Assembly: GCA_015207585.1 (NCBI GenBank)
Contig: JADEWQ010000019.1
Coordinates: forward strand, 1-64,000
Length of the DNA stretch: 64,000 bases
Source: Pleurocapsales cyanobacterium LEGE 06147
Lineage (GTDB): Bacteria > Cyanobacteriota > Cyanobacteriia > Cyanobacteriales > Xenococcaceae
Reading direction: 5' to 3'
Shown: positions 7,616 to 16,705 of the stretch, piece by piece
Position numbering within the stretch: the first letter of the stretch is position 1
Layout of the letters: the number at the start of each line of letters is the position of its first letter
Program-made: the position numbers and the translations under genes
The notes under the pieces: generated by a model
Told to the model about the DNA's origin: nothing
The model's database searches: none
The model's input: the letters and a program-made list of their open reading frames with translations, nothing else

Positions 7616-8575
7616 ATGTATACCGTTAGCTTAGTTCGCGCTCATTCTTACGAATTAGAAAACTTGCGTTCCTCGATAGAATATTTGCTCGAACCATTAG
7701 GAGGAATCAAAGCTATCGTAAATTCGGGCGATCGCGTTCTGCTCAAACCCAATCTCCTGACAGGCAATCGTCCTACCAAAGAATGTATCACCCGCCCAGA
7801 ACTAGTTTATTGCGTAGCCCAATTAGTCAAAGAAGCTGGCGGCAAACCTTTTTTAGGCGATAGCCCTGCTTTTGGCAGTGCCAGAGGAGTAGCCAAAACC
7901 AATGGTTACCTACCATTAATCGAAGAACTAGATATACCCATTGTCGAATTTCACGGACAAAGATATCCCACAGAAAGCGATAATTTCAATCACCTGCGCC
8001 TTTCCAAAGAAGCAATGGAAGCAGATGCAGTCATTAACCTACCCAAAGTAAAATCTCACGCCCAGCTTACTCTCACTTTGGGAGTCAAAAATCTTTTTGG
8101 TTGCGTACCGGGCAAGATGAAAGCCTGGTGGCATATGGAAGCAGGAAAGGATGCCGATCGCTTTGGTGAAATGTTAGTCGAGACAGCAAGAGCGATCGCG
8201 CCTAACTTAACTATTATTGATGGTATTATCGGTCATGAAGGCAATGGTCCTAGTGGTGGCGAACCCCGCCAACTGGGATTTTTGGGAGCATCGACCGATG
8301 TTTTTGCCTTAGACCGAGCGATGGTAGATATTCTCAATGTCGATCCGGCTTTAGTCCCTACCTTAAAGGCACAAGCACGACTGAAATGTTGCTCGTCCCT
8401 ATCAGAAATTAACTTTCCTTACCTGCACCCAACCCAATTACAAATTACCGATTGGCGACTGCCCGATTCCTTAGTACCCATCGATTTTGGTTTACCCCGG
8501 GTGCTGCGTTCTACTTTTAAACATTTTTATATCCGATTTATTACGGAGCCGATGGCAGCTTACGCCAAAAAATAG
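7616..8575 (+). CDS. DUF362 domain-containing protein
   Basis: The 319-residue protein shows DUF362 features: a Lys-Pro-Asn segment (GDRVLLKPNLLTG), GDSPAFGS, AVINLPKVKSHAQL with TLGVKNLFGCVPG, and TIIDGIIGHEGNGPSGGEPR. Many DUF362 proteins are iron-sulfur associated, but this one lacks a C-terminal ferredoxin-like cysteine cluster, so it is the short form. The function is not established. I place the start at the ATG at 7616. It stands alone, with an intrinsic terminator about 90 bases downstream, and it marks the return from the decayed region to intact core genes. Confidence 0.85.
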   Translation: MYTVSLVRAHSYELENLRSSIEYLLEPLGGIKAIVNSGDRVLLKPNLLTGNRPTKECITRPELVYCVAQLVKEAGGKPFLGDSPAFGSARGVAKTNGYLPLIEELDIPIVEFHGQRYPTESDNFNHLRLSKEAMEADAVINLPKVKSHAQLTLTLGVKNLFGCVPGKMKAWWHMEAGKDADRFGEMLVETARAIAPNLTIIDGIIGHEGNGPSGGEPRQLGFLGASTDVFALDRAMVDILNVDPALVPTLKAQARLKCCSSLSEINFPYLHPTQLQITDWRLPDSLVPIDFGLPRVLRSTFKHFYIRFITEPMAAYAKK

Positions 8576-8665
8576 GAGCTAATGCCCTATATTCAGTCAA
8601 ATTAATTACAAAAACCCCAGTTGGTTTCATCGTAATCTAATAAAACCCTCCGATTGCTTATTCAG

Positions 8666-8694
8666 ACCGCCCAATATTCAGCGGCGGTTTTTTA
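8666..8694 (+). terminator. Rho-independent terminator after the DUF362 gene
   Basis: ACCGCC and GGCGGT form a 6-bp stem around an 11-base loop, followed directly by a run of T. It fits as the end of the DUF362 transcript. Confidence 0.7.
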
Positions 8695-8853
8695 TTTAGT
8701 CTTTATCATCTCAGAAAACCTACCATTTTAGATTAAATTTTGGATTCAATTGATTTAAAAGCAACTTCAAATCGGGGCTGAAAAATCGATAAGATATATA
8801 ACTAAGTAGCAGCAAGCATCTGTAGATTTAAATGAGGAGAAAATCTCCGATTT

Positions 8854-10038
8854 ATGGCAAAGATTGAAACTCGTACCGAACCCATGGTTCTCAACATGGG
8901 TCCCCACCATCCCTCTACTCATGGAGTGTTTAGGATGATTGTCACTCTCGATGGAGAAGACGTAATCGATTGCGAACCAGTCATTGGCTACCTACATCGG
9001 GGTATGGAGAAAATAGCCGAGAATCGTACCAACATCATGTACGTTCCTTATGTTAGTCGTTGGGACTATGCAGCAGGGATGTTTAATGAAGCTATCACGG
9101 TTAATGCTCCGGAAAAATTAGCAGACATTCAAGTTCCCAAACGCGCCCAATATATTCGGGTCATTATGCTGGAGTTAAATCGCATTGCCAATCACCTCCT
9201 CTGGCTGGGTCCTTTCTTAGCTGATGTAGGAGCGCAAACGCCCTTTTTCTACATTTTCCGCGAACGGGAAATGATTTATGACCTGTGGGAAGCTGCTACC
9301 GGACAGCGATTAATTAACAACAACTATTTCCGTATCGGTGGCGTAGCAGTAGACTTACCCTACGGCTGGATAGATAAATGCGAAGACTTTTGCGATTACT
9401 TCGATCCCAAAGTAGACGAATACGAAAAATTAATTACTGATAATCCGATCTTCCGTCGTCGAGTAGAAGGTTTGGGTACTATTACTCGCGAAGAGGCAAT
9501 CGACTGGGGGCTTTCTGGTCCGATGTTGCGAGCCTCCGGCGTAAAGTGGGACTTGCGTAAAGTCGACCACTACGAATGCTACGACGATTTTGATTGGGAA
9601 GTTCAGTGGGAAACTGCTGGTGATTGTTTTGCTCGCTACCTGGTGCGCATTCGGGAGATGCGAGAATCTATCAAAATTATCCGTCAAGCTCTTAAAGGAC
9701 TTCCAGGGGGTCCTTACGAAAATCTAGAAGCAAAACGAATGCAAGAGGGGCGGAAATCTAAATGGAACGACTTTGACTATCAATATATAGCCAAAAAAGT
9801 AGCTCCCACTTTCAAAATTCCCAAAGGCGAAAATTATGTACGCCTCGAAAGCGGTAAAGGAGAATTAGGAATTTTTATCGTTGGCAATGATGACGTTTTT
9901 CCCTGGCGTTGGAAAATTCGTCCCCCTGATTTTAACAATTTACAAATACTGCCCGAGCTACTCAAAGGCGTAAAAGTAGCCGATATTGTGGCGATTTTGG
10001 GCAGCATCGATATCATTATGGGGTCAGTAGACCGTTAA
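8854..10038 (+). CDS. ndhH: NAD(P)H-quinone oxidoreductase subunit H
   Basis: This 394-residue protein is the 49-kDa-type subunit of the cyanobacterial NDH-1 complex, which takes electrons from ferredoxin to plastoquinone in respiration, cyclic electron flow and CO2 uptake. Residues 16-24 (GPHHPSTHG) line the quinone pocket. [26 protein letters not shown] and the C-terminal DIIMGSVDR are family hallmarks. Length and ends match orthologues. An AGGAGA sequence stands a short distance before the ATG at 8854. It is a single-gene unit closed by a strong terminator, as in many cyanobacteria where ndhH is unlinked to other ndh genes. Confidence 0.97.
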   Translation: MAKIETRTEPMVLNMGPHHPSTHGVFRMIVTLDGEDVIDCEPVIGYLHRGMEKIAENRTNIMYVPYVSRWDYAAGMFNEAITVNAPEKLADIQVPKRAQYIRVIMLELNRIANHLLWLGPFLADVGAQTPFFYIFREREMIYDLWEAATGQRLINNNYFRIGGVAVDLPYGWIDKCEDFCDYFDPKVDEYEKLITDNPIFRRRVEGLGTITREEAIDWGLSGPMLRASGVKWDLRKVDHYECYDDFDWEVQWETAGDCFARYLVRIREMRESIKIIRQALKGLPGGPYENLEAKRMQEGRKSKWNDFDYQYIAKKVAPTFKIPKGENYVRLESGKGELGIFIVGNDDVFPWRWKIRPPDFNNLQILPELLKGVKVADIVAILGSIDIIMGSVDR

Positions 10039-10068
10039 TATTAACAAAATTACACGGATTGAACAAAA

Positions 10069-10093
10069 GGTGGGAACTTCCCATCTTTTTTTT
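10069..10093 (+). terminator. Rho-independent terminator after ndhH
   Basis: GGTGGGAA and TTCCCATC pair as an 8-bp stem (one G-T pair) with a single-base loop, followed by eight T residues. Confidence 0.8.
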
Positions 10094-10414
10094 CGTGAAT
10101 AATTAAAGGCGAGACTAGAGTTGGTCGCATAAACAAACTTGTTTAGATTACTTTTAAATAAAGTATTCTCCCTTTTGCGATCGCACAGACAAATTAGGGC
10201 TATTTCTTTAGCAAAGATAACTTTAAACTAATTAAATAATAATCTTATTATTAGATCGAGCAATCATTTGTGTATCTTAACAAATTGTGTTAACTTGGCG
10301 ATAGCCTCAAAAATAGTATTTTTCACAATTAAGAAAAAAGCATTTTTGAATGTGTAGAGTGTTAAGAGAGAATCTCTCGCTCGTCACGGCTAATATTTAA
10401 GTAACTAAAAAATC
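10094..10414. other. Intergenic region before uppP
   Basis: No gene is visible. The stretch is AT-rich. At 10235-10252 it carries a perfect inverted repeat, AATAATAA-TC-TTATTATT, about 160 bases before the uppP ATG. It could be a protein site or a chance palindrome in AT-rich DNA. Confidence 0.35.
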
Positions 10415-11266
10415 ATGAGTTTATTCGAAGCTATTCTTCTGGGGATAATTCAGGGAATTTTTATGTTTTTTCCCGTTAGTTCGACGAGTCATTTGGTACT
10501 AACCCAACATTGGTTAATTCAACGTGGCTCGAACTTACCGCCTCCAGAAAGCCCCGACCTGATTTTATTTGACTTAATAGTACACGTTGGCACGCTGGTT
10601 TCTATCGTAGTAGTATTTCGTCGCAGCTTAAGCCGTCTGAGGGTCAAAATTTGGCAGGATTTTAGGAAAATTGCCCCTGAACTAGGTTCATCTCGAACTG
10701 AGCATCTTAAATTGCGCTTATCGGCACTTAGCACTCGTTCACTGCTTTTTCCAGATCGTAAGCGGGAAAGCGATCGTGAAACGCCTCGGCAAAGCCGAGA
10801 CCGCCTGTATCTACGGCTTGCGATTTTAGGCATGTTTTCTGTTTTCGTTACGGGTGTAGTTGGGTTACCCATGAAAAAAATTTTTGAACAGGTTTTTGCT
10901 CATCCCACTGCTATCTGTTTCACCTTAACTATTACAGGAATTTTGCTGTGGTGGACAGATACTAAACTTCGACAACCTCGTGGACTTAGGGCACTTACTC
11001 CTTGGGTAGCAGGAGTCATCGGTTTGGGACAAGGACTATCTCTCATCCCTGGTTTGAGCCGTAGCGGCATGACCATTTCGTTTTCACTGTTTACCGGGTT
11101 AAAACGCCAGTGGGCAGCGGAATACAGCTTTTTCATTGCGTTTCCTACCATTCTCGGTGCAACTTTATTGCAATTATTAGAAATCGTAAAAACTGATTAC
11201 CCCATCAGTTTGGGAATTTTACCCCTTAGTGTAGGTTTTATTGTTGCGGCTGGAGTGGGAATATAG
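10415..11266 (+). CDS. uppP: Undecaprenyl-diphosphate phosphatase-like protein, 3' frameshifted
   Basis: UppP is a polytopic membrane enzyme that recycles undecaprenyl diphosphate. The protein has its two hallmark loops: FPVSSTSHL (residues 18-26) and IPGLSRSGMT. In the first loop the family usually has QG-x2-E before the PVSS, whereas here it reads QGIFMFFPVSS, so the Glu position is Met. Between the first and second halves lies a longer-than-usual charged loop (LGSSRTEHLKL to RQSRDRLYLR) containing a CTCGGC-AAA-GCCGAG hairpin (10785-10799). The frame stops at 11266. One missing T would restore ALQLVLHLLYKARFRYFSYY and end at 11379, so the last helix is lost. Confidence 0.75.
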   Translation: MSLFEAILLGIIQGIFMFFPVSSTSHLVLTQHWLIQRGSNLPPPESPDLILFDLIVHVGTLVSIVVVFRRSLSRLRVKIWQDFRKIAPELGSSRTEHLKLRLSALSTRSLLFPDRKRESDRETPRQSRDRLYLRLAILGMFSVFVTGVVGLPMKKIFEQVFAHPTAICFTLTITGILLWWTDTKLRQPRGLRALTPWVAGVIGLGQGLSLIPGLSRSGMTISFSLFTGLKRQWAAEYSFFIAFPTILGATLLQLLEIVKTDYPISLGILPLSVGFIVAAGVGI

Positions 11267-11591
11267 CATTACAATTGGTGTTGCATCTACTTTATAAAGC
11301 CCGCTTTCGCTATTTTTCTTACTATCTCTGGGTGCTAGCTGTAGTGGTTGCTGTAGGCTCATACCGAGGTATGATTTAGGGGTTATTGGTAATTAGCGAA
11401 CTAAATTCGATCTCGATCGTAAAAATCTCCAAGTAACGTTTGTCGTTCCAGCCAATTTTTGATTGGAGGGTAGAGTTGCTTGAGAGTTGCGATCGCTCTT
11501 TAGCTATTGCTTGCTAATATTTATTAGCAGTAGGTTTTGCTCCTATGGGTATTTTTATTTGTTGAGACATAATATTTATTTAATTATTTAA

Positions 11592-12098
11592 GTGTCAGAA
11601 AAACTCAAACAAGTTACGATCTATACTGACGGTGCTTGCACGGGAAATCCAGGGGCAGGCGGTTATGGTGCTGTTCTACTATACAACGAACATCGAAAAG
11701 AAATATCGGGAGGCTATCGTCTAACTACTAACAATCGTATGGAAATGATGGCGGCGATCGCTGCCCTTAAAGCTTTAAAAAATAAATGTGCGGTTACTCT
11801 CCACAGCGACTCAAAATATTTAGTCGATGCAATCCAATTAGGCTGGGCAAAACGCTGGCGAGACAAAGGCTGGAAAAGAAATAGTCAAGAAAAAGCCAAA
11901 AATCCAGATTTGTGGCAGCAATTACTCGATCTATGCGAGTTACACGAAGTCACTTTTGTCTGGGTAAAGGGACATGCAGGCATACCAGAAAACGAAAGAT
12001 GCGATCGCCTTGCCGTCTTGGCTGCGCAACATCCAGATTTACCGCCCGATCCTGGCTACATATCAGCAAACAGTCACCAGTCATCAGTCACCAGTTAA
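11592..12098 (+). CDS. rnhA: Ribonuclease HI
   Basis: The 168-residue enzyme removes the RNA strand of RNA-DNA hybrids. The metal-binding carboxylates are all present: Asp13 in [11 protein letters not shown], Glu51 in [10 protein letters not shown], Asp73 in LHSDSKYL and Asp138 in NERCD, with His128 in VKGHAGIP. The start is a GTG at 11592; no in-frame ATG lies before the first strand. The final eight residues, SHQSSVTS, come from a CAGTCACCAGTCATCAGTCACC repeat-like tract that replaces the natural end. Homologues stop about there, so activity should be unaffected. Confidence 0.93.
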   Translation: MSEKLKQVTIYTDGACTGNPGAGGYGAVLLYNEHRKEISGGYRLTTNNRMEMMAAIAALKALKNKCAVTLHSDSKYLVDAIQLGWAKRWRDKGWKRNSQEKAKNPDLWQQLLDLCELHEVTFVWVKGHAGIPENERCDRLAVLAAQHPDLPPDPGYISANSHQSSVTS

Positions 12099-12190
12099 AC
12101 AGTGAAAAATTATCAATTATCAATTACCTATTTCCCTAATTACGCTAAAGTTATAAAGTTGAAAACCATTTTAAACAGGATATAACATCT

Positions 12191-12625
12191 ATGGCTTTAG
12201 CAGTTGGTACAAAGGCACCATCCTTTACAACTATAGACGATGAAGGCAACACCGTTTCCTTGTCGGATTTCCAAGGGAAAACTGTTGTCTTGTACTTCTA
12301 TCCTAAAGATGATACTCCTGGCTGCACTAAACAAGCCCAAAGCTTCCGCGATAAGTATGAAGAGTATCAAAATAAAGATATGGTAGTTTTGGGAATTAGT
12401 AGAGACGACCAAGCCTCTCATCAACAGTTTAAAGAAAAATACGGCTTACCTTTTAAGCTGTTAGTAGATACCGATGGTGTAATTACCAAGGCATACGATG
12501 TTGATGGGGGTGGTTACGCCAAGCGCGTCACCTATATTATCGACGGTGAAGGTAAAATTACTTACGTCGATGCTAATGTAAACACCAGCTCCCACGCTCA
12601 GGACATTCTCTCGGCTGTTGGTTAG
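12191..12625 (+). CDS. bcp: Thioredoxin-dependent peroxiredoxin, PrxQ/BCP type
   Basis: The protein reduces hydrogen and organic peroxides through a peroxidatic cysteine. Residues 37-46 (YPKDDTPGCT) hold that cysteine, Cys45. In E. coli BCP a resolving cysteine follows five residues later. Here that position is Gln50 (TKQAQSFRD), and no other cysteine is visible, so this is an atypical 1-Cys form that needs an external thiol to resolve. The rest (FQGKTVVLYFYPKD, LPFKLLVDTDG) is standard at 144 residues. The gene follows rnhA with its own AGGATA ribosome site. Confidence 0.93.
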   Translation: MALAVGTKAPSFTTIDDEGNTVSLSDFQGKTVVLYFYPKDDTPGCTKQAQSFRDKYEEYQNKDMVVLGISRDDQASHQQFKEKYGLPFKLLVDTDGVITKAYDVDGGGYAKRVTYIIDGEGKITYVDANVNTSSHAQDILSAVG

Positions 12626-12770
12626 ATATAATTAGACCTTTTGTATGAATCGGGCGATCGCTTTACGGAAACTTTAGTGAGCGATCGCCATTTATTAAAT
12701 ACTATAAAACTTAAACTAGTATTCCCCACACAAATACTGACAAGTAAATTCTCTCTCCCTGTTTCCGTGA

Positions 12771-12810
12771 GGGACCGTCTGCGGAACCAAGTTCCGCAGC
12801 TTGTGAGCCC
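12771..12810. repeat. Nested-hairpin repeat, copy 1 (intergenic)
   Basis: The inner stem CTGCGGAAC-CAA-GTTCCGCAG (12779-12799) is perfect over 9 bp. A weak outer stem GGG/CCC encloses it in about 40 bases. The core GGAAC-NNN-GTTCC and the size match copies at 28239, 59688 and, more loosely, 63587. It lies downstream of bcp and of the convergent Crp-family gene. The surrounding 12626-12864 has two inverted GCGATCGC octamers and no convincing gene. Confidence 0.65.
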
Positions 12811-12864
12811 CGTGTCTCATCTGTCCGCGTCAATTTCAACCTGTTAAGTCGGCGTAGCAAAGTA

Positions 12865-13656
12865 CTAACGCAGGGGCCACCAAGAAACTTTATCCCTGGT
12901 AGTACTATAAACTTCTTTCAAACTTTCTGGAGCGATTACTCTGACGGTGTCTCCCGAAAGATCGGTTTTTTTGGCTGATTCTAGTAAACCGACTTGTTGC
13001 ATTCCTTTGAGTACTTGCTCGACAGTGCGCTGATTGAGTTGGCAGGCGCGGGCGATAATATCTACGGGTAAGTCAAAGGCGTAAATTTCATCAGCATCAG
13101 GTTGATTTCCCAATTCCCTTTCCTGATAAATTAATGCCCTAAGTAATGCTGCCACTGCTTGTGGAGGATAAGTACTACAATTGAGCAAGTGATATTGAAA
13201 TTTTTCTCGCAGTTCAAAAAGCATTCGGTAGCGATCGCGAAAAATTTCACTCTCTGCATATAGTTTTTCTACTGCTACCAGAGGAATTTTCAGGACATGA
13301 GTAGTTTTATAAGCTTCGACTAAAGTAGGAAATGCTTTCGTTGCCAATCCATAGCTAAAAGGCAAACTCCTCTGACCAAAACAACTTCCCGGATAGGTAA
13401 TAGCAATGATGCGATCTAGAGGTGCGCTACGAGCAATCACTATACCTTCATCGAGAACGACATAAAGTACATCTATAGATTCATCGGGTAAAAAGGCAGT
13501 ATACACGGGACGGTTGGAAAAGAGCTTTTCAATTTTGAGACTATCGAGAGGAAGACATTCCTCTAGCAAGGTTCGATCTAGTTCTCGAAATAAATAGTTG
13601 CTGGTTACTAACCGATCGATGGGATTAGTTTTTTGCTGTTTTATCGCTTTTGCCAT
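12865..13656 (-). CDS. Crp/Fnr-family transcription regulator, candidate CysR
   Basis: The 263-residue protein has a cyclic-nucleotide-binding-like beta barrel (about residues 30-150, IDVLYVVLDEGIVIA) and a C-terminal helix-turn-helix (DLPVDIIARACQLNQRTVEQ, then VLKGMQQVGLLES). The barrel lacks the consensus phosphate-binding Arg motif of true cAMP receptors, so another signal is likely. It is transcribed away from sbpA with a 140-base gap. In Synechococcus the Crp-family protein CysR sits inside the sulfate permease cluster and is needed for sulfur-starvation responses. By position this is the equivalent, and function is inferred from that. Confidence 0.8.
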   Translation of the reverse strand: MAKAIKQQKTNPIDRLVTSNYLFRELDRTLLEECLPLDSLKIEKLFSNRPVYTAFLPDESIDVLYVVLDEGIVIARSAPLDRIIAITYPGSCFGQRSLPFSYGLATKAFPTLVEAYKTTHVLKIPLVAVEKLYAESEIFRDRYRMLFELREKFQYHLLNCSTYPPQAVAALLRALIYQERELGNQPDADEIYAFDLPVDIIARACQLNQRTVEQVLKGMQQVGLLESAKKTDLSGDTVRVIAPESLKEVYSTTRDKVSWWPLR

Positions 13657-13796
13657 CTGTCCTCATATACGCGATCGCTATTTTCAAGTCTACAAATTCT
13701 TTTTTTAAATCGAAAATGTATTTTAAATGTGATAAGATTCTAATCCAGTGGAACTTCTAATGAATTTAAAAACACGAGAAATTGTAATTAAATAAA

Positions 13797-14858
13797 ATGT
13801 TAAACAGATTGAAACGACGAAACTTTCTGGGTTGGATGCTGGGAGGAATTTTGCTGGCGAACGTAATCGCTAGCTGTTCTCCTGGTGGTACTAATGCCGG
13901 TGCTGGTGGTGCCAATGGCAGTTCTCCAGCCACATTAACTCTGGTATCCTACGCCGTTACTCAAAGAGCTTACGGAAACATCATTCCTAAATTCACTCAA
14001 AAATGGCAAGAAAAAACAGGGCAAACCGTAACCATCGAGCAAAGCTATGGCGGTTCGGGTTCCCAGACTCGCGCGGTAATTGATGGCTTAGAAGCAGATG
14101 TAGTTGCTCTTGCCATCCCTGCCGATACAGAACAGATCGAAAAGGCGGGATTAATCGAATCTGGTTGGGAAGATGAATACCCTAATGGTTCGATTGTCCA
14201 CAAATCTGTTGCTGCCTTAATTAAACGTGACGAGCAAGTGCCAGTTCAAGGGTGGTCAGATCTTGCCCGCGATGATGTCCAAGTAATTACAGCCAATCCC
14301 AAAACTTCTGGTGGTGCAAGATGGAATTTCCTCGCTCTTTGGGGTTCAGTTACCGAGGCGGGAGGCAGCGAGCAAGAAGCAGAAGCTTTTATAGAACAAG
14401 TCATGCAAAACGTTCCGGTTATGCCCAAAGATGCCAGGGAAGCAACCGAGGTATTTTATCAACAAAATCAGGGAGATGTTTTAATTAACTACGAAAATGA
14501 GCTGCTTCTGGCTAAAGAACAGGGGCAAGATTTACCTTATATTATCCCTAACGATTACAACATTTCCATTGATAATCCCGTTGCTGTTGTGGATGCCTAT
14601 GTAGATAAACGCGGAACCAGAGAAGTGGCAGAAGCTTTTGTAGAATTTCTTTTTACCCCAGAAGCACAAAGAGAATTTGCTAAAGTCGGCTTTCGTCCTG
14701 TAGAGGAAACTGTCGCGCAAGAATTTGCCGATCGATATCCTCCTATTAAAAATTTGTTTACAGCTCAGAATTTTGGAAGTTGGGATGAAATTGATGCCAA
14801 ATTTTTTGCAAGTGGAGCAATTTTTGACCAAGTGATAGCCAGAGTGAGTAGACGATAG
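13797..14858 (+). CDS. sbpA: Sulfate ABC transporter substrate-binding protein
   Basis: This is the periplasmic receptor for sulfate or thiosulfate. An N-terminal basic stretch (RLKRRNFLGWMLGG) and hydrophobic core end in VIASCSP, a lipobox-like cysteine at residue 27, so it is probably a lipoprotein with a Tat- or Sec-type signal. Family motifs are LVSYAVTQRAYGNIIPKF, QSYGGSGSQTRAVIDGL, ADVVALAIPAD, NPKTSGGARWNFLALWG and NYENELLLAK. The length of 353 is normal. It heads the sbpA-cysT-cysW-cysA set, with 141 bases before cysT. Confidence 0.95.
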   Translation: MLNRLKRRNFLGWMLGGILLANVIASCSPGGTNAGAGGANGSSPATLTLVSYAVTQRAYGNIIPKFTQKWQEKTGQTVTIEQSYGGSGSQTRAVIDGLEADVVALAIPADTEQIEKAGLIESGWEDEYPNGSIVHKSVAALIKRDEQVPVQGWSDLARDDVQVITANPKTSGGARWNFLALWGSVTEAGGSEQEAEAFIEQVMQNVPVMPKDAREATEVFYQQNQGDVLINYENELLLAKEQGQDLPYIIPNDYNISIDNPVAVVDAYVDKRGTREVAEAFVEFLFTPEAQREFAKVGFRPVEETVAQEFADRYPPIKNLFTAQNFGSWDEIDAKFFASGAIFDQVIARVSRR

Positions 14859-14999
14859 ATAGTAGTTTGCCGTGAACTAAAGTTCCGGCTCAAAGCTCAA
14901 AACCATTGAAATGGATTAACTTCACAAAGTTCAAAGGTGGGCAAGGAATCATGCGTAAGTTTTATAAATCGCAACTCTTAGACTTTTAACTCAATAATT

Positions 15000-15860
15000 A
15001 TGGCTATTTCTAGTCCATCCTACCAAGCTGCTGACAAAATCAAACCTAAACAAAGCTACTGGTCAAAAATATCTTTACCTTGGGTCGTAACTATCACTCA
15101 TTTGAGTATAGTGCTATTGCTACCCATGGCTGCATTGATTACTAAGTCTTTAACAGTAGGACCGAGGGAGTTTTGGGAAGTTGCTACCCAACCAGTGGCT
15201 ATCTCTGCCTATGAAGTTAGTTTTGTTACTGCTCTGTTTGCCTGTATGATTAACGGCGTAATGGGTACGATTATTGCTTGGGTGTTGGTTCGTTACCAAT
15301 TTCCTGGCAAAAAAATCATTGATGCGACGATCGATATTCCCTTTGCACTTCCTACCTCAGTAGCGGGTTTGGTGCTAGCTGCCCTATATACTACCAATGG
15401 CTGGCTCGGACAGTTAGTCGCTCCTTTTGGGATCGCAATTGCTTTTACTCGTTTGGGGGTATTAATAGCAATGTTATTCATTTCTATCCCATTTGTAGTG
15501 CGTACCGTTCAGCCAGTTTTAATGGAATTAGAACCGGAAATAGAAGAAGCGGCTTGGTCATTAGGTGCATCGGCAAGCCAAACCTTTCGGCGCGTTTTGT
15601 TACCAATTTTACTTCCCTCAATTTTAACGGGAGTTGCTCTTGGTTTTGCTAGAGCAGTGGGGGAATATGGCACGGTAGTACTAATTGCTTCGAGCGTTCC
15701 CTTCAGAGACTTAATCGCACCAATATTAGTTTTACAAAGACTAGAGCAATATGATTATGGCTCGGCAGCGGTAATAGGGACGGTATTGCTCATTGCATCG
15801 TTGATTATCTTGCTGATCGTTAATCTCTTGCAACAGTGGAGTCGTTGCTATGCAGACTAA
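15000..15860 (+). CDS. cysT: Sulfate ABC transporter permease CysT
   Basis: The 286-residue inner-membrane permease has six predicted membrane segments and the cytoplasmic coupling loop EEAAWSLGASASQTFRRVLL that docks on the ATPase. Other family signatures are DIPFALPTSVAGLVLAALY and GFARAVGEYGTVVLIAS. It forms a heterodimer with CysW to move sulfate or thiosulfate delivered by SbpA. The stop overlaps the cysW start by 11 bases, so the two subunits are translationally coupled. Confidence 0.95.
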   Translation: MAISSPSYQAADKIKPKQSYWSKISLPWVVTITHLSIVLLLPMAALITKSLTVGPREFWEVATQPVAISAYEVSFVTALFACMINGVMGTIIAWVLVRYQFPGKKIIDATIDIPFALPTSVAGLVLAALYTTNGWLGQLVAPFGIAIAFTRLGVLIAMLFISIPFVVRTVQPVLMELEPEIEEAAWSLGASASQTFRRVLLPILLPSILTGVALGFARAVGEYGTVVLIASSVPFRDLIAPILVLQRLEQYDYGSAAVIGTVLLIASLIILLIVNLLQQWSRCYAD

Positions 15861-16662
15861 TAAATCTAAAAAATTTATTTTGATTGGATTGGTCTTAGTT
15901 TACCTATCTTTAGTTCTATTTATTCCTGCTATCTATGTATTTTATGGAGCATTTAATCAGGGAATAAATACCTTTTTAGAAGCACTGGGAAGACGAGAAT
16001 TTCAACAAGCATTGCGATTAACTTTAATTACCGTCGCGATCGCCGATCCTCTCAATATCATTTTTGGACTTTGTGCTGCTTGGGCAATTACTCATAAAAA
16101 ATTTCGCGGTCGTACTTTCTTATTGAGTGTCATCGATTTACCTTTTTCTATTTCACCCGTAGTAGCTGGTTTAATGCTCGTGCTTTTGTATGGACGTAAT
16201 GGTTGGTTTGGTGGTTGGTTGGAGGCAATTGGCTTTAGAGTTATTTTTGCCCTGCCAGGTATAGTTCTGGCGACCAGCCTGGTTACATTACCTTTTGTGG
16301 TGCGAGAAGTTATTCCTTTAATGGAAGAAATCGGTCAGGAACAGGAAGTAGCGGCTCGTACCCTGGGGGCAAGCGAGTGGCAAATTTTTCGGCGGGTTAC
16401 CTTACCAAGTATTCGTTGGGGTTTGATTTACGGAGTTGTGCTGACTAATGCTAGGTCATTGGGGGAATTTGGTGCAGTAGCTGTCGTCTCTGGTAGTATT
16501 CTCGGGCGAACGGCAACTTTACCCGTATTTGTCGAACTAGCTTTCAAAAATTATTTAGCAACAGCCGCCTTTGCCGCCGCTGCTATTCTTGCACTAATAG
16601 GGATAGCGAGTTTGGTTGCTAAGGAAATATTGGCAAAACTGGCTCGTCAGCCAACTATTTAA
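15850..16662 (+). CDS. cysW: Sulfate ABC transporter permease CysW
   Basis: This is the second membrane subunit of the sulfate importer, 270 residues with six membrane helices. Signatures include DLPFSISPVVAGLMLVLLYG and the ATPase-coupling loop EQEVAARTLGASEWQIFRRV, followed by NARSLGEFGAVAVVSGSI. The ATG at 15850 lies inside the last codons of cysT. The ATPase gene cysA follows 43 bases later on the same strand. Confidence 0.95.
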   Translation: MQTNKSKKFILIGLVLVYLSLVLFIPAIYVFYGAFNQGINTFLEALGRREFQQALRLTLITVAIADPLNIIFGLCAAWAITHKKFRGRTFLLSVIDLPFSISPVVAGLMLVLLYGRNGWFGGWLEAIGFRVIFALPGIVLATSLVTLPFVVREVIPLMEEIGQEQEVAARTLGASEWQIFRRVTLPSIRWGLIYGVVLTNARSLGEFGAVAVVSGSILGRTATLPVFVELAFKNYLATAAFAAAAILALIGIASLVAKEILAKLARQPTI

Positions 16663-16705
16663 AAGCAATTTGGGTTTTCTATTAATTTAAGGAGTAAGTG
16701 TTGTC

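Noticed and set aside
10734-10751. TTAGCACTCGTTCACTGC, resembling half of a CIRCE element
   Set aside because: The second half does not form the GAGTGC inverted repeat at nine bases, and it lies inside the uppP coding frame.
12641-12847. Open frame of 68 codons downstream of bcp
   Set aside because: It spans two inverted GCGATCGC octamers and a perfect hairpin repeat, has no ribosome site and no recognisable protein sequence.
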